From Ulva prolifera (lineage: Eukaryota > Chlorophyta > Ulvophyceae > Ulvales > Ulvaceae), in assembly GCA_023078555.1 (NCBI GenBank), contig CM041200.1, positions 1,992,001 to 2,056,000 of the forward strand: a DNA stretch of 64,000 bases, given 5' to 3'. Positions 12,278 through 23,857 of the stretch are shown piece by piece (the first letter of the stretch is position 1; each line of letters starts with the position of its first letter). The notes beneath the pieces were generated by a model, which was not told the origin of the DNA, did no database searches, and saw only the letters and a list, made by a program, of their open reading frames with translations. Both the position numbers and the translations under genes were made by a program.

Positions 12278-14120
12278 ATAGATGCTTTTACCCAACAGCC
12301 TTTCCGGGGAAACTCTGCTGCTATTGCACTGGTGCAGCCAGAGCATCTGCCGTTGCACGACGGGGATCGTCAGTTAATGGCTGCAGAAAATAACCTGGCA
12401 GAGACAGCCTTTGTTGAGTTGCTGGACCATCAGACAACCTTTTCAAAGGCTGTAGAGTTTCGCCTTCGCTGGTTCACACCAACCAGGGAGGTTCCACTGT
12501 GTGGGCATGCGACACTGGCATCGGCTGCGTGCCTCATGTACGGTGAGCTTTGTTGAACATAAGTACTGGCTGTTACCAATGATAGTGGCTGCCGCATGCC
12601 ATCCGCATCACGACGCTGCATGCGCCATATTGCTCAAGCGATGATAAGTGTAGATCTACGGAATCCGGCTACGCACATAGTTTTTCACACACTGAGTGGC
12701 CCTTTAAAGGTTTCAAGGGGTGCTGTTGGTGAGGGAGACATCCGTGCACCGATGGTGATGTCCCTGCCTCTCATTGAACCCGATGACCCTCTCCCAGCAG
12801 CATGCGACACTGTAGAAAGCCCTCTCATCAAGGCTCTGTGCCCAGGCTTCCGGGTGTGGCTCTAGACCACCTGAAATGTTGCCATGCACGGCTCACGTAT
12901 GAGTCAAAGCTAGTTCTCCAAAGTCTGCTGAGCATCGCAGCCACATCACGCTTGTGCATGCACCAGGGTTGTGCAGCCCACTTTTTGGCCAAGGGGAATC
13001 CCGATGCATCATTCATGCACAAATGATTTTTCCACTGGGCTGCGCCCGGTGCCTCAGCCTCAGCTAAGGTTTTGCGGGGGGGGGGATATATCTACCAAAA
13101 ACAAAGGCTTGACCAAACTGGTCACGTACACATGTGGTGCACCATGCAATTCCCATAGCAGTATTGCATCTGCACAAGCTCCTGCAGCAGTCTCTTAAGT
13201 TCGTCAATAGACATACCCATGGCATCATTGTCTGGTGCCACCTCTGGTGCCTCAGTACCAGCACTTTGCTTGTCATTCATCACAAGCAGCGCCTCATGCA
13301 GCTTCTCAAAAAGCAGCTTCTCCCGATTCATGGTCGTTCCACCACCCATGCATGTGCCATTTGGCACCGCGGCCATATGGTGCACCGATCGCTCATCAAT
13401 TGTAACATTCTCCATCGGGATTCCCGGTGAGCCACTGCGCGGCTCACGGGGATGGCCCAAACGGACCACCTGCAATTCATGGCGGAATCCCGGTAGCCGG
13501 CTGCGCCGGCTGCCGGGATTTGCCTAAAATCTTCCTTTTTCAAGGGTATCTCGGTCGGGATGCACAACCCTGGCATGCAATGCTTATGTAGAACACGCTG
13601 CAGGACGTATAGCTATGCAGGTGATGCGCATACTCTTTACAAAGCGTCTGAAGTACTTGCTAATTGTGTGTGACAACACCAGGCAGGAGCTAGAAGATCT
13701 GCAGCCCAACATAGGTGAAGCGGACGCGTGTTCAACAGATGACGAGATTGTGGGGGTGATCGTGTCACTGCTTGACGGTGCGCTCGTACCGATGTAGTGT
13801 GCCAACTTGAATATGGATTCTGTTGCTACTTGCGGCCTGCAGTTGTTGCACGCTTCTATCAACTCGCATATGCAGGAAACACAATTTGCTCGCGTTTTTT
13901 CGCGCCTTGGGCTGGAATTTCAGAGGATCCGGTCACAGGATCTGCACATTCTGTTCTGGCGGCACACTACTGTGCACAGACCAAGCGGCAGAGTTTGGCA
14001 GCTCGACAGTGCTCAAATCGATCCGGGGACTTGCGTGTGACTGTAAATCACCACAATCAAACTGTCGATGTCGTCGGTCATGCTGTGACAACCATAAAGG
14101 GGACCATGTTTGTTCCATGA
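12278..14120 (+). CDS. PhzF-like isomerase/epimerase
   Basis: Member of the phenazine-biosynthesis-like (PhzF) fold, related to diaminopimelate epimerase; in eukaryotes the substrate is usually unknown. Exons 12278-12542, 12654-12853, 13621-13777 and 13876-14120 give 288 residues, close to the family size of about 290-300, lacking only a short N-terminal exon. Seen in the sequence: the start DAFT..PFRGNSAA, the catalytic Glu in NLAETAF (visible residue 42), the VPLCGHATLA motif, and the C-terminal block FFAPWAGISEDPVTGSAH. The third intron (12854-13620) is filled almost wholly by a 609-bp hAT-type element. Removing that intron restores a continuous frame, so the insertion appears tolerated. 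A short duplication surrounds the stop codon. Confidence 0.9.
12964..13572. mobile_element. hAT-type non-autonomous DNA transposon, copy 1 (in PhzF-like intron)
   Basis: The element begins CAGGGTTGTGCA and ends with the inverted complement TGCACAACCCTG. It is flanked by 8-bp duplications GCATGCAC (12956-12963) and GCATGCAA (13573-13580), differing at one base. CAGGG termini and 8-bp target duplications are diagnostic of the hAT superfamily. It is 609 bp, carries no transposase, and matches copy 2 at 49758-50365 over most of its length in the same orientation. Inside are a G run (13076-13085) and, near the right end, an almost perfect palindrome of about 36 bp around 13485-13522 centred on GCCGGCTGCGCCGGC. 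Confidence 0.85.
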
Positions 14121-15122
14121 GCCTATGATTGTTCTATGAGCCTATGATCAATAGGGCATATTTCCTTCCTTTTGGGTTATGAGGTGCAAGAACTGCCGGG
14201 TAAACTCTTATGCGCTGTCTCCACCACCTGCACAGCCTTTTGGTGTTCTTGAGGGAAGCTCGGGATGCCCGCATGCGGCCCCATGCGGAATCGGTGGGTC
14301 TAGGATAAGGGAAAACCCGGGAAATGGCTGAGCAATGTCTTGAGTTGGTGAGACACTGGTGTGGAATCAGCTGGTTGTGCATATGGCAACCCCAGTGCGA
14401 ATGGAAATGGGGCTTGATGTGTTCTTGCCGATTGGTGAACCTGGAAGAAGTTTCGTGTGGATGACTCTGGGTTTTGCTTTTGTACCATTGGTCCTTTCTT
14501 GACAGGCCCTTCGCTCGCTGAACATGTGAATTTTGTCTGATTCACAAGCAAGGCTGGAATGTTTGTGCAGTCTCATTGAAACGTATCAGCATGGCCAACC
14601 AAAGACCTCAATGTGGTGTATGTTCAGCACATGCAAGCGTTTGAGAATGTATTGTCACGATCGATGCCATTTACACCGTGCTCCTGTTGCATCCGTCATT
14701 TGTAGAACCTGCAATGACAAGCAGACACCGCCGCTTGACATTTAAAACACAGATTATTCCGAAAGGAAATCGTCATGGAGCGGCTGTGGATGATGATTCA
14801 GCCTAATCCCTCGTGGTGTCACACGTGACCTTATTGCATCCAAGATCCAAGACAAGCAAAGAATGAAGACTCAGCTACACTACATAATATCTATAATCCT
14901 ACTGTGCCTACATCCCAATTATGGTCATATCCCCGAACTGAATTGCCATGTGAGTGTGAATGTGGTAATCGGCCACATCTGATCAAAGATTCCACACATT
15001 CTTCAGTTGGTACAGAAGCATAATCGCATTACACAATATCACAACAAGGCTCGCCCTAACCAGCATTCACTAGCGTCCTCATGATCGCCGTACCCGCATG
15101 CAAACTGCAGAAAACAAGCATA
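14121..15122. other. Gap between convergent PhzF-like and TypA genes
   Basis: No gene is supported. Near the left edge GAGCCTATGAT is repeated (about 14117 and 14137), touching the PhzF stop codon. A TTACA at about 15029-15033 reads TGTAA on the minus strand, roughly 90 bases past the TypA stop, and could be its polyadenylation signal. Confidence 0.45.
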
Positions 15123-17845
15123 TTACCTTTTCTTGGTTTTCTCGGGATTCTTGCGAATGCGCACGTTTGTGGGAGTAACTTCTACCAACTCATCGTCGAT
15201 GATATACTCCAGGCTGTACAGCACACTCCACAATTACGTTTTGAAGGTGAACTGTCTTGGCGTCCTCAGTGACAGTACGACGCAGACAGCGTGCCCCCAC
15301 GGCGCAGTTGATGGAGAAGGGCACACCAGTCATCCAAAGACATGTCTTTGGAACCGTCAAGCACTGCTGTGCTGTCCTTACCAGAAGCCCGCATGTTCGT
15401 AAGCGCCTTTTTCTTGCAGACGTTGATCTTCAAGTCTCCTGCGCGCTGGTGAATGCCCACAACCATCCCCTCGTACACCTGGTCCCCAGGCTTGCAGAAC
15501 AGCACACCACGATCTTGGGCCGATTGCAATGCATATGCTGTCACCTGCCCTGTCTCAAATGCAACCAACGATCCCTGGTCCCGGGTTGTGAACTCACCAA
15601 TGTACTGCTTGTAGTCCAAGAATTGGGTGTTGAGCACTGCTGTTCCCTTACTGGCAGAGAGCAGCGCATTCTTCAAACCTAGCAACCCACGAGTGGGGAT
15701 CTCATACGTGACCCTGCTCTGCCCCTGCATGCATCGGCCTCATTGAGCCTGCCCTTCCCTCTGGTCATTGCTGGCATCACATCCACTTAGGAGATGACAG
15801 GAGCACAGTGAGAGCTGTGAAAGAGGTGTTACAGGGAGCGCACGTTTTCAGTCACCATGTTCTGCATGGCACCCTTACGGCTGCCAAACAGGTCCACGGC
15901 CGCGCCGACGTATTCCTCTGGGACATCCACAGTAGCCTCATCAAACGGCTCCATCTTTTTGTTGCCCTCTTGCTTCAAAATAACCTTGGGGGGTCCAATC
16001 TGGAATTCAAAGCCCTCACGCCGCATGTTCTCTACCAGGATACCCAGGTGAAGCATACCGCGACCTTTCACGATGAATTCGTCCGATGTAGCCCCTGGCT
16101 CAACCTGCAAAGCAGAGTCAGTGAGCAGCAATCGATGTTGTCAATATGCCAATTGGTCGACCCGACTCATGTGCAGAAGCTCACTCATCTGAGATATATG
16201 GTTTTGCATACGAAGTTAAACAACAGCGAAAGTCAAGTAATTTCAGAAGATACATCATCGGGCCACACCTTGAGAGCCAGGTTGCGCTCAAGTTCGCGAT
16301 CAAGGCGCTCCTTGATGTTACGGGTGGTGACAAACTTGCCTTCCTGTCCAGCAAACGGCGAAGTGTTGAGGAGAAAAGACATGGACACTGTGGGTTCCTC
16401 TACAAGGATCGTCGGCAGAGGGCTTGGCTGGCCAGCTTGGCATACTGTGTCTCCAATGGAAGCGTCTGCCAGACCAGCGAAGGCCACAATGTCACCAGCT
16501 GACGCCTCGCTGACGCTGACCCGTGCAAAATCCTTGTAAACAAAGACCTCAGATACCTTGCCTGGGCGGCAGTCAGCTGTGTCAGAGCGGCAGACAACCA
16601 CGCCTTGCCCAGAGCGGAGAGTGCCTGCATTGATTCGGGCGATGCAGATCCGGCCCTTGTGTTCATCATAGTCAATGTTGGTCACCAGCAGTTGCAATGG
16701 CGCGTCAGGGTAGACGGAAGGGGGAGGGATCTCGCGGATGATCGAGTCCAGAAGGGGCTTCAAGCTGTCTCCCAGCTCGGGGGTCATACTGGCCTTTCCA
16801 GCCAGGCCTGAGGCATACACAACTGGGAAGTCGCACTGGTCATCATCAGCCCCAAGATCACAGAAGAGATCAAAGGTCATGTCAATGACGTAGTCTGGTC
16901 TTGCAGCCGGGCGATCAATCTTGTTGATAACGACAAGCACACGCTTCTTCAGGTCAAGTGCCTTGCTCAGCACAAAGCGCGTCTGCGGCATGGGGCCCTC
17001 GACAGCGTCTACCAGCAGGAGAACACCGTCGCACATGTTCAGGACGCGCTCCACCTCGCCACCAAAGTCCGCGTGGCCTGGGGTGTCAATGACATTGATC
17101 TGCAAAGATGAAAGCTGTTTTGACCATGGGTGAGGACATGTGCTGATTGAAGGTGTATGCGGGCATCTAGGAGAATCTCAAGAATGCCGAGGCATGTGCA
17201 AAAACACATGAAGAGCACATGGGCACGATGGACGGCCCTCAAAGCCTGTCCAGGTGACGACAGACCTTTGTGTCCAGATATTGGATTGCGGTATTCTTCG
17301 CAAGAATCGTGATACCGCGCTGCTTCTCCAGGGGATCTGAGTCCATGATGCGTTCTTCCCGGGCTTCGTTCTCCCTGAAGATTCCTGCAGTGACACAATG
17401 AAGCATCGGCAGGCCGGACATTCACAGATAGGCTTAGTCCGCAGCAGTGACCACTGTAAGCATCAGGTGATACATGACAGGCTACATGCAAATGCAGGAT
17501 CTGCATTGTGGGACATGGCAGATCCACCCCGCTTAGCAGTCAGTGCCATCATGCAGTCGCATTGCGACGGCTCGAGCACGCAAAGGCACAGAAAGGAGAG
17601 ATAATGCTGAGAGACAGTCCAAGCATCGGCAAGTGGATTCGGCACCTGACTGCTCCAGCAAGGTCTGCACAAGACTTGTCTTGCCTGCAGCATCAGACAC
17701 GTTCAACTTGCTACAGATTGACACCAACACTGCCACCACCCGAACCTCACCGCGGATCAGGGCGCACCAACGTCAACGTGCGCAACAATGGCGACGTTCC
17801 TGACGTCATCGCGAGTCGTTTGCTCGTGTTGCTCCGGAGACGCTT
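15123..17845 (-). CDS. typA: TypA/BipA translational GTPase, organelle type (5' end incomplete)
   Basis: Ribosome-binding GTPase of the EF-G superfamily; plant and algal copies act in chloroplasts. Exons (minus): 17768-17845, 17646-17684, 17266-17384, 16269-17099, 15844-16104, 15327-15724 and 15123-15213; about 605 residues without the transit peptide. G motifs: AHVDVGKTSL, split between the first exon listed and a 39-bp exon; [25 protein letters not shown]. The C-terminal domains show [19 protein letters not shown] and the ending [18 protein letters not shown]. The first exon listed begins one base into a codon after a 3' splice site, so at least one exon (start plus transit peptide) lies upstream, perhaps within 17880-18190. 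The usual HVDH is HVDV here, as in some other translation GTPases. Confidence 0.94.
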
Positions 17846-19056
17846 CTGCACAGATATACAAGTAACGAGATCGTGATATGTCGAATTTGACATTGGAATT
17901 GGCTGACAGACAGTGGCAGGTGGACGCACACGCGGCATCGAAGATGCCTGTTCGCTGCAGTCGCTGCAGCAGCAGCGATTACTTGTGAAAAGAAGGCAAA
18001 CCTGGAGCTTCCGCAGCAGCAGCAAAGCAGGATGCTGCTCGAGTGCGTTTGTCCAGCTGCTGTCCAAGAACAGCCCGACGGCTGGTGCCTCTGCCTGCAA
18101 CACAGGGGACTGGAGCGTCATACACGCAACGCGAATGCCAAACAAGCAGACACAAACTGACGCTATTTCAACACTTATGCATATTTAACGCAAATATACT
18201 TAAGCCCGTGCGAAGGTGACGGAGGCATGAATAGCAGGCTAGATGCCAAAGACGCCACATGCAACAGAAACTCTAGTAACGTGCACAGTCATCACACCTG
18301 CATTACAAGATATCACATGACAGTGTGGTTTCTGTACGATGGCAGATCTTGCATTCGCGCTGCAGGGAAGGGCACGGTGGACGGCGGGGGAAGGCATGGC
18401 AGCGTTGCAAAGCGGAAAGTGAAGGACGAATACGGCTGATCCTGCCGCTGCTGTGAGCCCAGCGCTAGATGCTAGCAATTAAACGTGGTGGCTTGCACCA
18501 CGATGTTCCCACTTGTTGGTGCAATGTCGTGCCGGGTTTTTGAGCGCCACATGCATGAAAATCTGCGGTCCACGTCCGACGCAGTTGTCCCAGGTGTTGA
18601 CGCGACGGACTTGAAAGGCTGCGCTGTTCGTGAACCCTCACGGTGAGGTACTCGCAGATGATGGCACGAGATCCGTCTGGCGATAAGGGTCGCCTATGCA
18701 CCATGGCACGACAAACACGCCCATGTCGTCGCCGGCAAGCATCAGGCGCCAGCCTGCGCTGTCTGCATCATGATACATGAAGCGGCGTTCGTATTTCACA
18801 CAGCAGAGCAGGCTGGCGGCATATGTTTTGGACACTGTACAGTAGAACATCGACCTTGGTTGCAGTTTTGACGAGCGCCAGAGCATGCATCAGCTGGTGA
18901 GGCTAGAGCAGGCTTCTGTGATCCTGGTGCTGAGGAGCTGCTGCTGCACGCTGTGGCCGATGTGTTATATCACAGCTAAGCATGCTGCACAGCCAGCAGA
19001 TGCTGCCCAAGATATGCTAGGTTGGCCGCTCAGATCTCGAAGCACCTAGGAGCTCA

Positions 19057-19064
19057 GGGGGGGA

Positions 19065-19091
<27 letters not shown>
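19057..19091. repeat. Poly-G tract (35 bp, one A interruption)
   Basis: Seven G, an A at 19064, then 27 G. This is the longest homopolymer of the window and may form a G-quadruplex on the plus strand. Confidence 0.95.
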
Positions 19092-19096
<5 letters not shown>

Positions 19097-19349
19097 GGCT
19101 GATGGGGATCTGGACATGGCTGTTTCTGCAGTCGGTTCGGTTCACATTAGCTGTCCATGCGTCAGCATCCATGCATCATGCCGCACGCCGAAACTCCGCT
19201 CAATCGCACAGAGCGCAGTAATATTCAGCTCGACGAGAGATCAGCTGCGATGGATTTCACGGAAATGACTGCTGCCTTAGTTGAGATCTGGAGGTGCGTC
19301 TGTAACTTGGCGCGCAACGAATGAGCGATCAGACAGCATGCGCACGGAT

Positions 19350-19397
19350 GATGAACTGATGGGATCACGGGAAGATGAACTGATGGGATCACGGGAA
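19350..19397. repeat. 24-bp tandem duplication
   Basis: Two identical adjacent units (19350-19373 and 19374-19397) starting GATGAACTGATGGGATC. No gene context is recognised. Confidence 0.9.
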
Positions 19398-20696
19398 TTG
19401 GGGATGCGAGGTGATAAATGTGCTGATTGACAGGACATGAAACACATATGCTGGTGGTGTTGGCAGAGGCTGCACATGCCAGAACCGACATTGCTGCAGC
19501 CCCAAAACCGCCTGAAATTATCATACAAAGTGCAGTGGGCGCAGTCGTGGCGGGCATGAGTACCCAGCAGTTTCTTGCTGAGGCTCAACAGGCCATATTG
19601 GACCTCACCTTTGGCACAAACACACAAAACAGGCCTCAACTCCAAGGCTCCAGCCTTTCACAGTCACAAATCAACCGTATTGGCTGCCGTTTTTTGCCGC
19701 CAGGTGGCAATGTATCTCACACAGTAATCAATCACTCTCTCTCAAAGTCGGCCTTCGCACGGCTAATGTAATTCAGAGGGACAGTCTGGTCGCACGGCTG
19801 TGCAATCCGAGGTACCTAGCTGGTGTACCAGGCTCGACCGCTGAGAAGAGTGAGAACATACATAGGCATAGGAACGCTGCAACGAGGTGAAAATATAGAT
19901 CCCCCATCCGGCCCCGCGCCAAGGTTGCAGTGCACTTGGCGTGTGCAAGGTCATGAATTGCACGCAATTGCAAGCAGGGACAGCATGGCATACATCACTG
20001 AGCGCGTCACACCAGCACCCCAGGCCAGGAAGAAACCAAAACAGGGCTTCGTGTGAGCTTTGATGGCACATTTGTTGGTGCGAAGCGCCCGCTCAAGGCG
20101 GACGCTCGGGCTGCGGACGGTCGGCTACAGCGAGTACCTCGTGACAGCGCCAACCGCCTGCGTTCCGGTCACCCATGGCCGATGCTTTGCTCTGATCCAT
20201 CGCCCACATTGTACTCTGGCAGTGTCTACAGCCGCCTCATGTGGTCCTGTCGTCGTTCCTTACGTGAATTGCATCCCCCTGCTATGTATGGGCACGCACG
20301 CCAGGATGGCGTTTACCTGCACCGCTGTGGGCTGTGCTGAGAGTCAGTCTGGGAGGCGAATTACTCTCGCAATAGAGAGCATTACCCAACTGGACTTCCT
20401 GTAGGCCAAGACGTCCATGCTGTGGAGGCTTGCTCCAGCTGTCATGACAGATAAATCTGGACATGGAACACCCTCAGATGTGATGACATATCTCTAGTTC
20501 ATACGATCTGAGATACCAGGAAAGTGCATGGATGAAAAACACCATCGATGGCAACGCATGCGATGAGCAAGCTTTGCAACTAGTACTGCAGCTGCACGCC
20601 AAACGCACTGCGCCATACGCACTTAACAACGTCAACGTGCGCCTTGGTGGATGCATGCATTTGTTAGATTGCAACGTTCGGCGTCAGCGTCGATGG

Positions 20697-21185
20697 TCAA
20701 CGTATCGTCAATGCTTCGCTCTTGCACCGTGAAGGAGAAGGGTAATATGAACCGCCATGGCGCACCATAGCACCCCGGTCTGCTTCTCCAGATTCTGTTT
20801 CTTCAGAAGTCAGCAACCCTTGCGCCAATCTTCCTGAATAAATCGTTGTGCCACAGAGAAAGACAACCTTGTCATTTGTTGGAGCCAACAAGTGTGCAAG
20901 GCCGACCCTCATGCACGCCTCTCGGTCCCTGAGTTCCACGCGCCCAGACTCAGCACGACAGCCCGTGGCTACCGGCGTTGCTTCGCTGGATGAAACCTTG
21001 CAAACGTCAGGTCGAGCAGAGGGTACTCTTTCACATTGCTTAGCCGTACTCTTTTGGCAGCAGCATGTTTGTCGACGTTTAGATATGATGTCGATGGTGA
21101 ATGCGATCGCTGCAACATGCATCCATGTGCTCGTGACGGTTTAGCCTTTTCCCGTGCCTGGCTCAAGTACTGCAAACTTCGCCAT
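20697..21185 (-). CDS. Possible hypothetical gene, divergent from CBP20
   Basis: A spliced reading is possible: ATG at 21185 (MAKFA), an intron ending at TGTTGCAG, an exon encoding a basic peptide with KHAAAKRVRLSNVKEY, and a last exon to 20697 containing DREACMRVGLAHLLAP and an acidic stretch. Frame and splice phases agree, and the codons look protein-like. No family is recognised. Its ATG would lie only about 30 bp from the CBP20 ATG on the other strand, which is unusually tight and argues for caution. Confidence 0.25.
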
Positions 21186-21216
21186 CTGCGATAGCCCATA
21201 CAAGCATTGAGCCAAT

Positions 21217-22711
21217 ATGGCAGCTATACTGAAGGTTTGATCTGAAACGTTGGCTGCAGCAGCTTGGGGTGTCATATCGGCGCATGCTTGAAATGGCTAC
21301 CTGTCCAGGAACTCAAAGGTGAAGTGCAATATCGTGATCGGAGATTTGAAGGCACAGATGAGGAGTACTATCGAGCTCTAGATCGGTCTGCCACTGTTTA
21401 TGTGGGCAACTTGGCTTTCACGACCCGTGAAGAGCAACTGTATGAGGTGTGGGGCCCAATCATGCACCGAACCGCTTAGTGGCCATGGCATAATATGACG
21501 CCGTGCTAATGTGCAGGTCTTCAGCAAAGTTGGGCCAGTTGACAGGGTCCTCATGGGGCTCAACCAGATGACAAGGAAGCCGTGTGGCTTTGCGTTTGTC
21601 ATGTATCACTCAAACAAAGCTGCACAGGCTGCGGTCTCTTATATCAGTGGAACTAAAGTAGACAATAGGTACATACGTGTAGATATGGACTGGGGTTTCC
21701 AAGAAGGGAGGCAATACGGACGGGGGAAGAGTGGCGGTCAGGTAAAATTACGATCAGACCACAGAATCACCGCGCACACCTCATTGCTTCGATTCATGTT
21801 TTGCCACGATCATACCTGTTGAGGTGCACGCGGATTCTTTCGCCTTGACATTTCCATCATTTGTTCAGGGTGCAGGTGAGGGACGAATTCAGGCAAGACT
21901 ATGATGCAGGCAGGGTTGATCCCATGCTGGATGTGTACAGCGAAGGCATGGGTCCCCAAGGAGGCCTCCGTGTGGGGGCCAAGCGGCAACGCCACTCTGA
22001 AGCAGCCCATGGCAGCAATAAACGTGCTGCATTTGCCGAAGAGAATTGTGCAGCGGCACCAGAAGGTATGACAGTACCTGCTGAGCAATGAAAGTGCATA
22101 TTCGTCTTGGTTCAGTAGTTTTTGCTGCTCTTGTTGTCTGTGGATGGTGTAGCGCTGGTTTTCTCAGGTGCACATATGCTTGCTGCCCAACACCACCTGT
22201 AGTCGTTTGTCGAGCAATGACCTCCCCCCACTGTGGCAAACAGTTCGAAGGGAGTGGCAGGGAGTGTGATTGCTTGTGTTTCCCTATGGACTGATGTCCT
22301 TCTTCTTTGCTCACTAGAACACACCGATCAAAGCTTGCATAGGTGATCACAATCACCCCATCACACGCTGGCGGTCTCGGGCCCGGTGTGCACGCACTGT
22401 GCGTCCTGCAATCCTTTAGCACAGCTTTGGCCGAGTGGTGATCGTGCTCAGTATTTCAGTGTACATGCATAAAAGCCACGCCGTGGACCTTATGAGGCTG
22501 GAATTGTGAGCGCCTGTGTTCCAACCATGCAGACACGTCTACTGCACCTCCACAACCTGCCCCCCCACCTCCTCCACCGCCCGAAAACTCACATGAGGAA
22601 CCAGACATCAAGGAGGCTGAAATAGAACCTATCACTTGCGATAAGGCACCCGACAAGACAAATTGCGAGGATGGGGCTACACTAGATGATGGAGAACTTT
22701 CAGATACATAG
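21217..22711 (+). CDS. CBP20: Nuclear cap-binding protein subunit 2 (CBP20)
   Basis: Binds the 7-methylguanosine cap of nuclear RNAs together with CBP80. Exons 21217-21234, 21309-21446, 21517-21741, 21876-22065 and 22533-22711 give 249 residues. The first exon encodes only MAAILK. The RRM has RNP2 YVGNLAF (about 37-43) and RNP1 CGFAFVMY (75-82). Cap-pocket features conserved in the family are the N-terminal YRDRRF and the post-RRM segment [22 protein letters not shown]. The last exon adds a proline run and an acidic tail ending DDGELSDT. If the last intron is retained, translation ends at TGA 22089-22091, giving a 198-residue form. Confidence 0.95.
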
Positions 22712-22908
22712 CAACTGCCCAGAACTTGTTATATGCTCTGAAAATGTGGGGCTATCATCTGCACTATATCAGCTCAGTGTGTCGTGCTGTTGCGAGCGAG
22801 ATCCCCTGAACTTTGCCAGAGAGCCTTTTGTACGTCATCTTGCAGATGGTGTGTATGTTACAGGAGCTCTCGAGCTCTCGTGAGGGTCACATGGAACTTG
22901 GCACATGC

Positions 22909-23857
22909 TCAAGCATCTTCACCCATTGCAAGTGCTGGAGCTGCTCTCGCAACCTCAAGTACTTTCTCAACATCCGTTGTCTTCAGGATGCCGCTGTCAG
23001 AGTGCTCAAAAAGAATATTATTTTGTCCTTTGACTAGGATGCTGCCTCCTTGTTGCACCAGCTGCTGTGTATCTTCTGGCGCGAGCTCAGACCCTGCAAA
23101 AGACCTACTTCCTCTACCACAGCTGTAATCTGTCAGCCTTTGACACGGTAGGTACTGGGAGGCCAGTTGTTATCATGGGTCAGGAGAAGAGGAACGTACA
23201 GTTTGCGAGCGACGTGACCATATTGTTCAATCGCACTGTGGCAAGCTCAAATGGGCGCTGGTAGCCATCACCCAAGATTCCAAATGCACGCCCCATCAGT
23301 GTGTCTGAAGGAAAGATCTGCTTGGAACTCCGATCACCGACATAGCCACGGATGACCTCTTGCAATGTCCCAGGAGATCCGATGCCGGCCAGCATTGGGA
23401 ATATTTTGACATAACCATTCACAGAAGAATCGCCAAGAAAACCAGGACTATAACCCAGTGCCTTATGGCACACCGATGCAGGATCAGCATATAGCTGCCC
23501 AGCCGGAAAGCCAGATACCTCTGCAAACTTGGCTCCTGCGGCCTTTGATCCCAAGCCCACTCCCAGCACTTGCACTCCTACAAGCGTGCACAGATCTTCA
23601 CACTGTGGACCGCACACCTATACCATAGCGGCCAGGGTGGGAGTGCATCCTGCATCGACCGCAGCTACAACCCGCAATTTCGCACCAAGAAACGCAAACA
23701 CACCTGCCGCCTGAAGATCTGGAAGTTTCTGAACAAGACGCTGTGCAAGCTCTAGTGACCCAAGATCTGCCCAGTGTGTGAAGAACACAAGCAGGTGCAC
23801 AGAATTGTCAGTCGGTTGCCACGCATCCCCAAAACTGCATGCTGCTGTGCCTTGCAC
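22909..23857 (-). CDS. Peroxiredoxin-like (AhpC/TSA, PRXL2-type) protein lacking the CxxC (5' end unresolved)
   Basis: Thioredoxin-fold protein of the PRXL2/AAED1-like group known from plastids and cytosol. Exons (minus): 23704 to about 23857, 23200-23577 and 22909-23093. Seen: VHLLVFFTHW as the first strand, QVLGVGLGS, LYADP, a VGDRSSKQIFP stretch, GYQRPFELATVRLNNM, and the C-terminal QQGGSILVKGQNNILFEH. The position where relatives carry CxxC after the first strand reads ADLGS, so no peroxidatic or resolving cysteine is present there. The frame stays open further upstream without an ATG, so the first exon, probably with a targeting peptide, is not placed. Family is clear; enzymatic activity is doubtful. 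Confidence 0.82.

Larger units (their letters stand above)
17846..20696. other. Gene-poor interval: TypA 5' region, G-run, tandem repeat
   Basis: The left part must contain the missing TypA first exon. The frame at 19427-19771 (+) and those at 20053-20404 (+) match no family, and both strands are open together, so I do not call them. A G-rich homopolymer (19057-19091) and a 24-bp tandem duplication (19350-19397) are the only clear structures. Confidence 0.4.
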
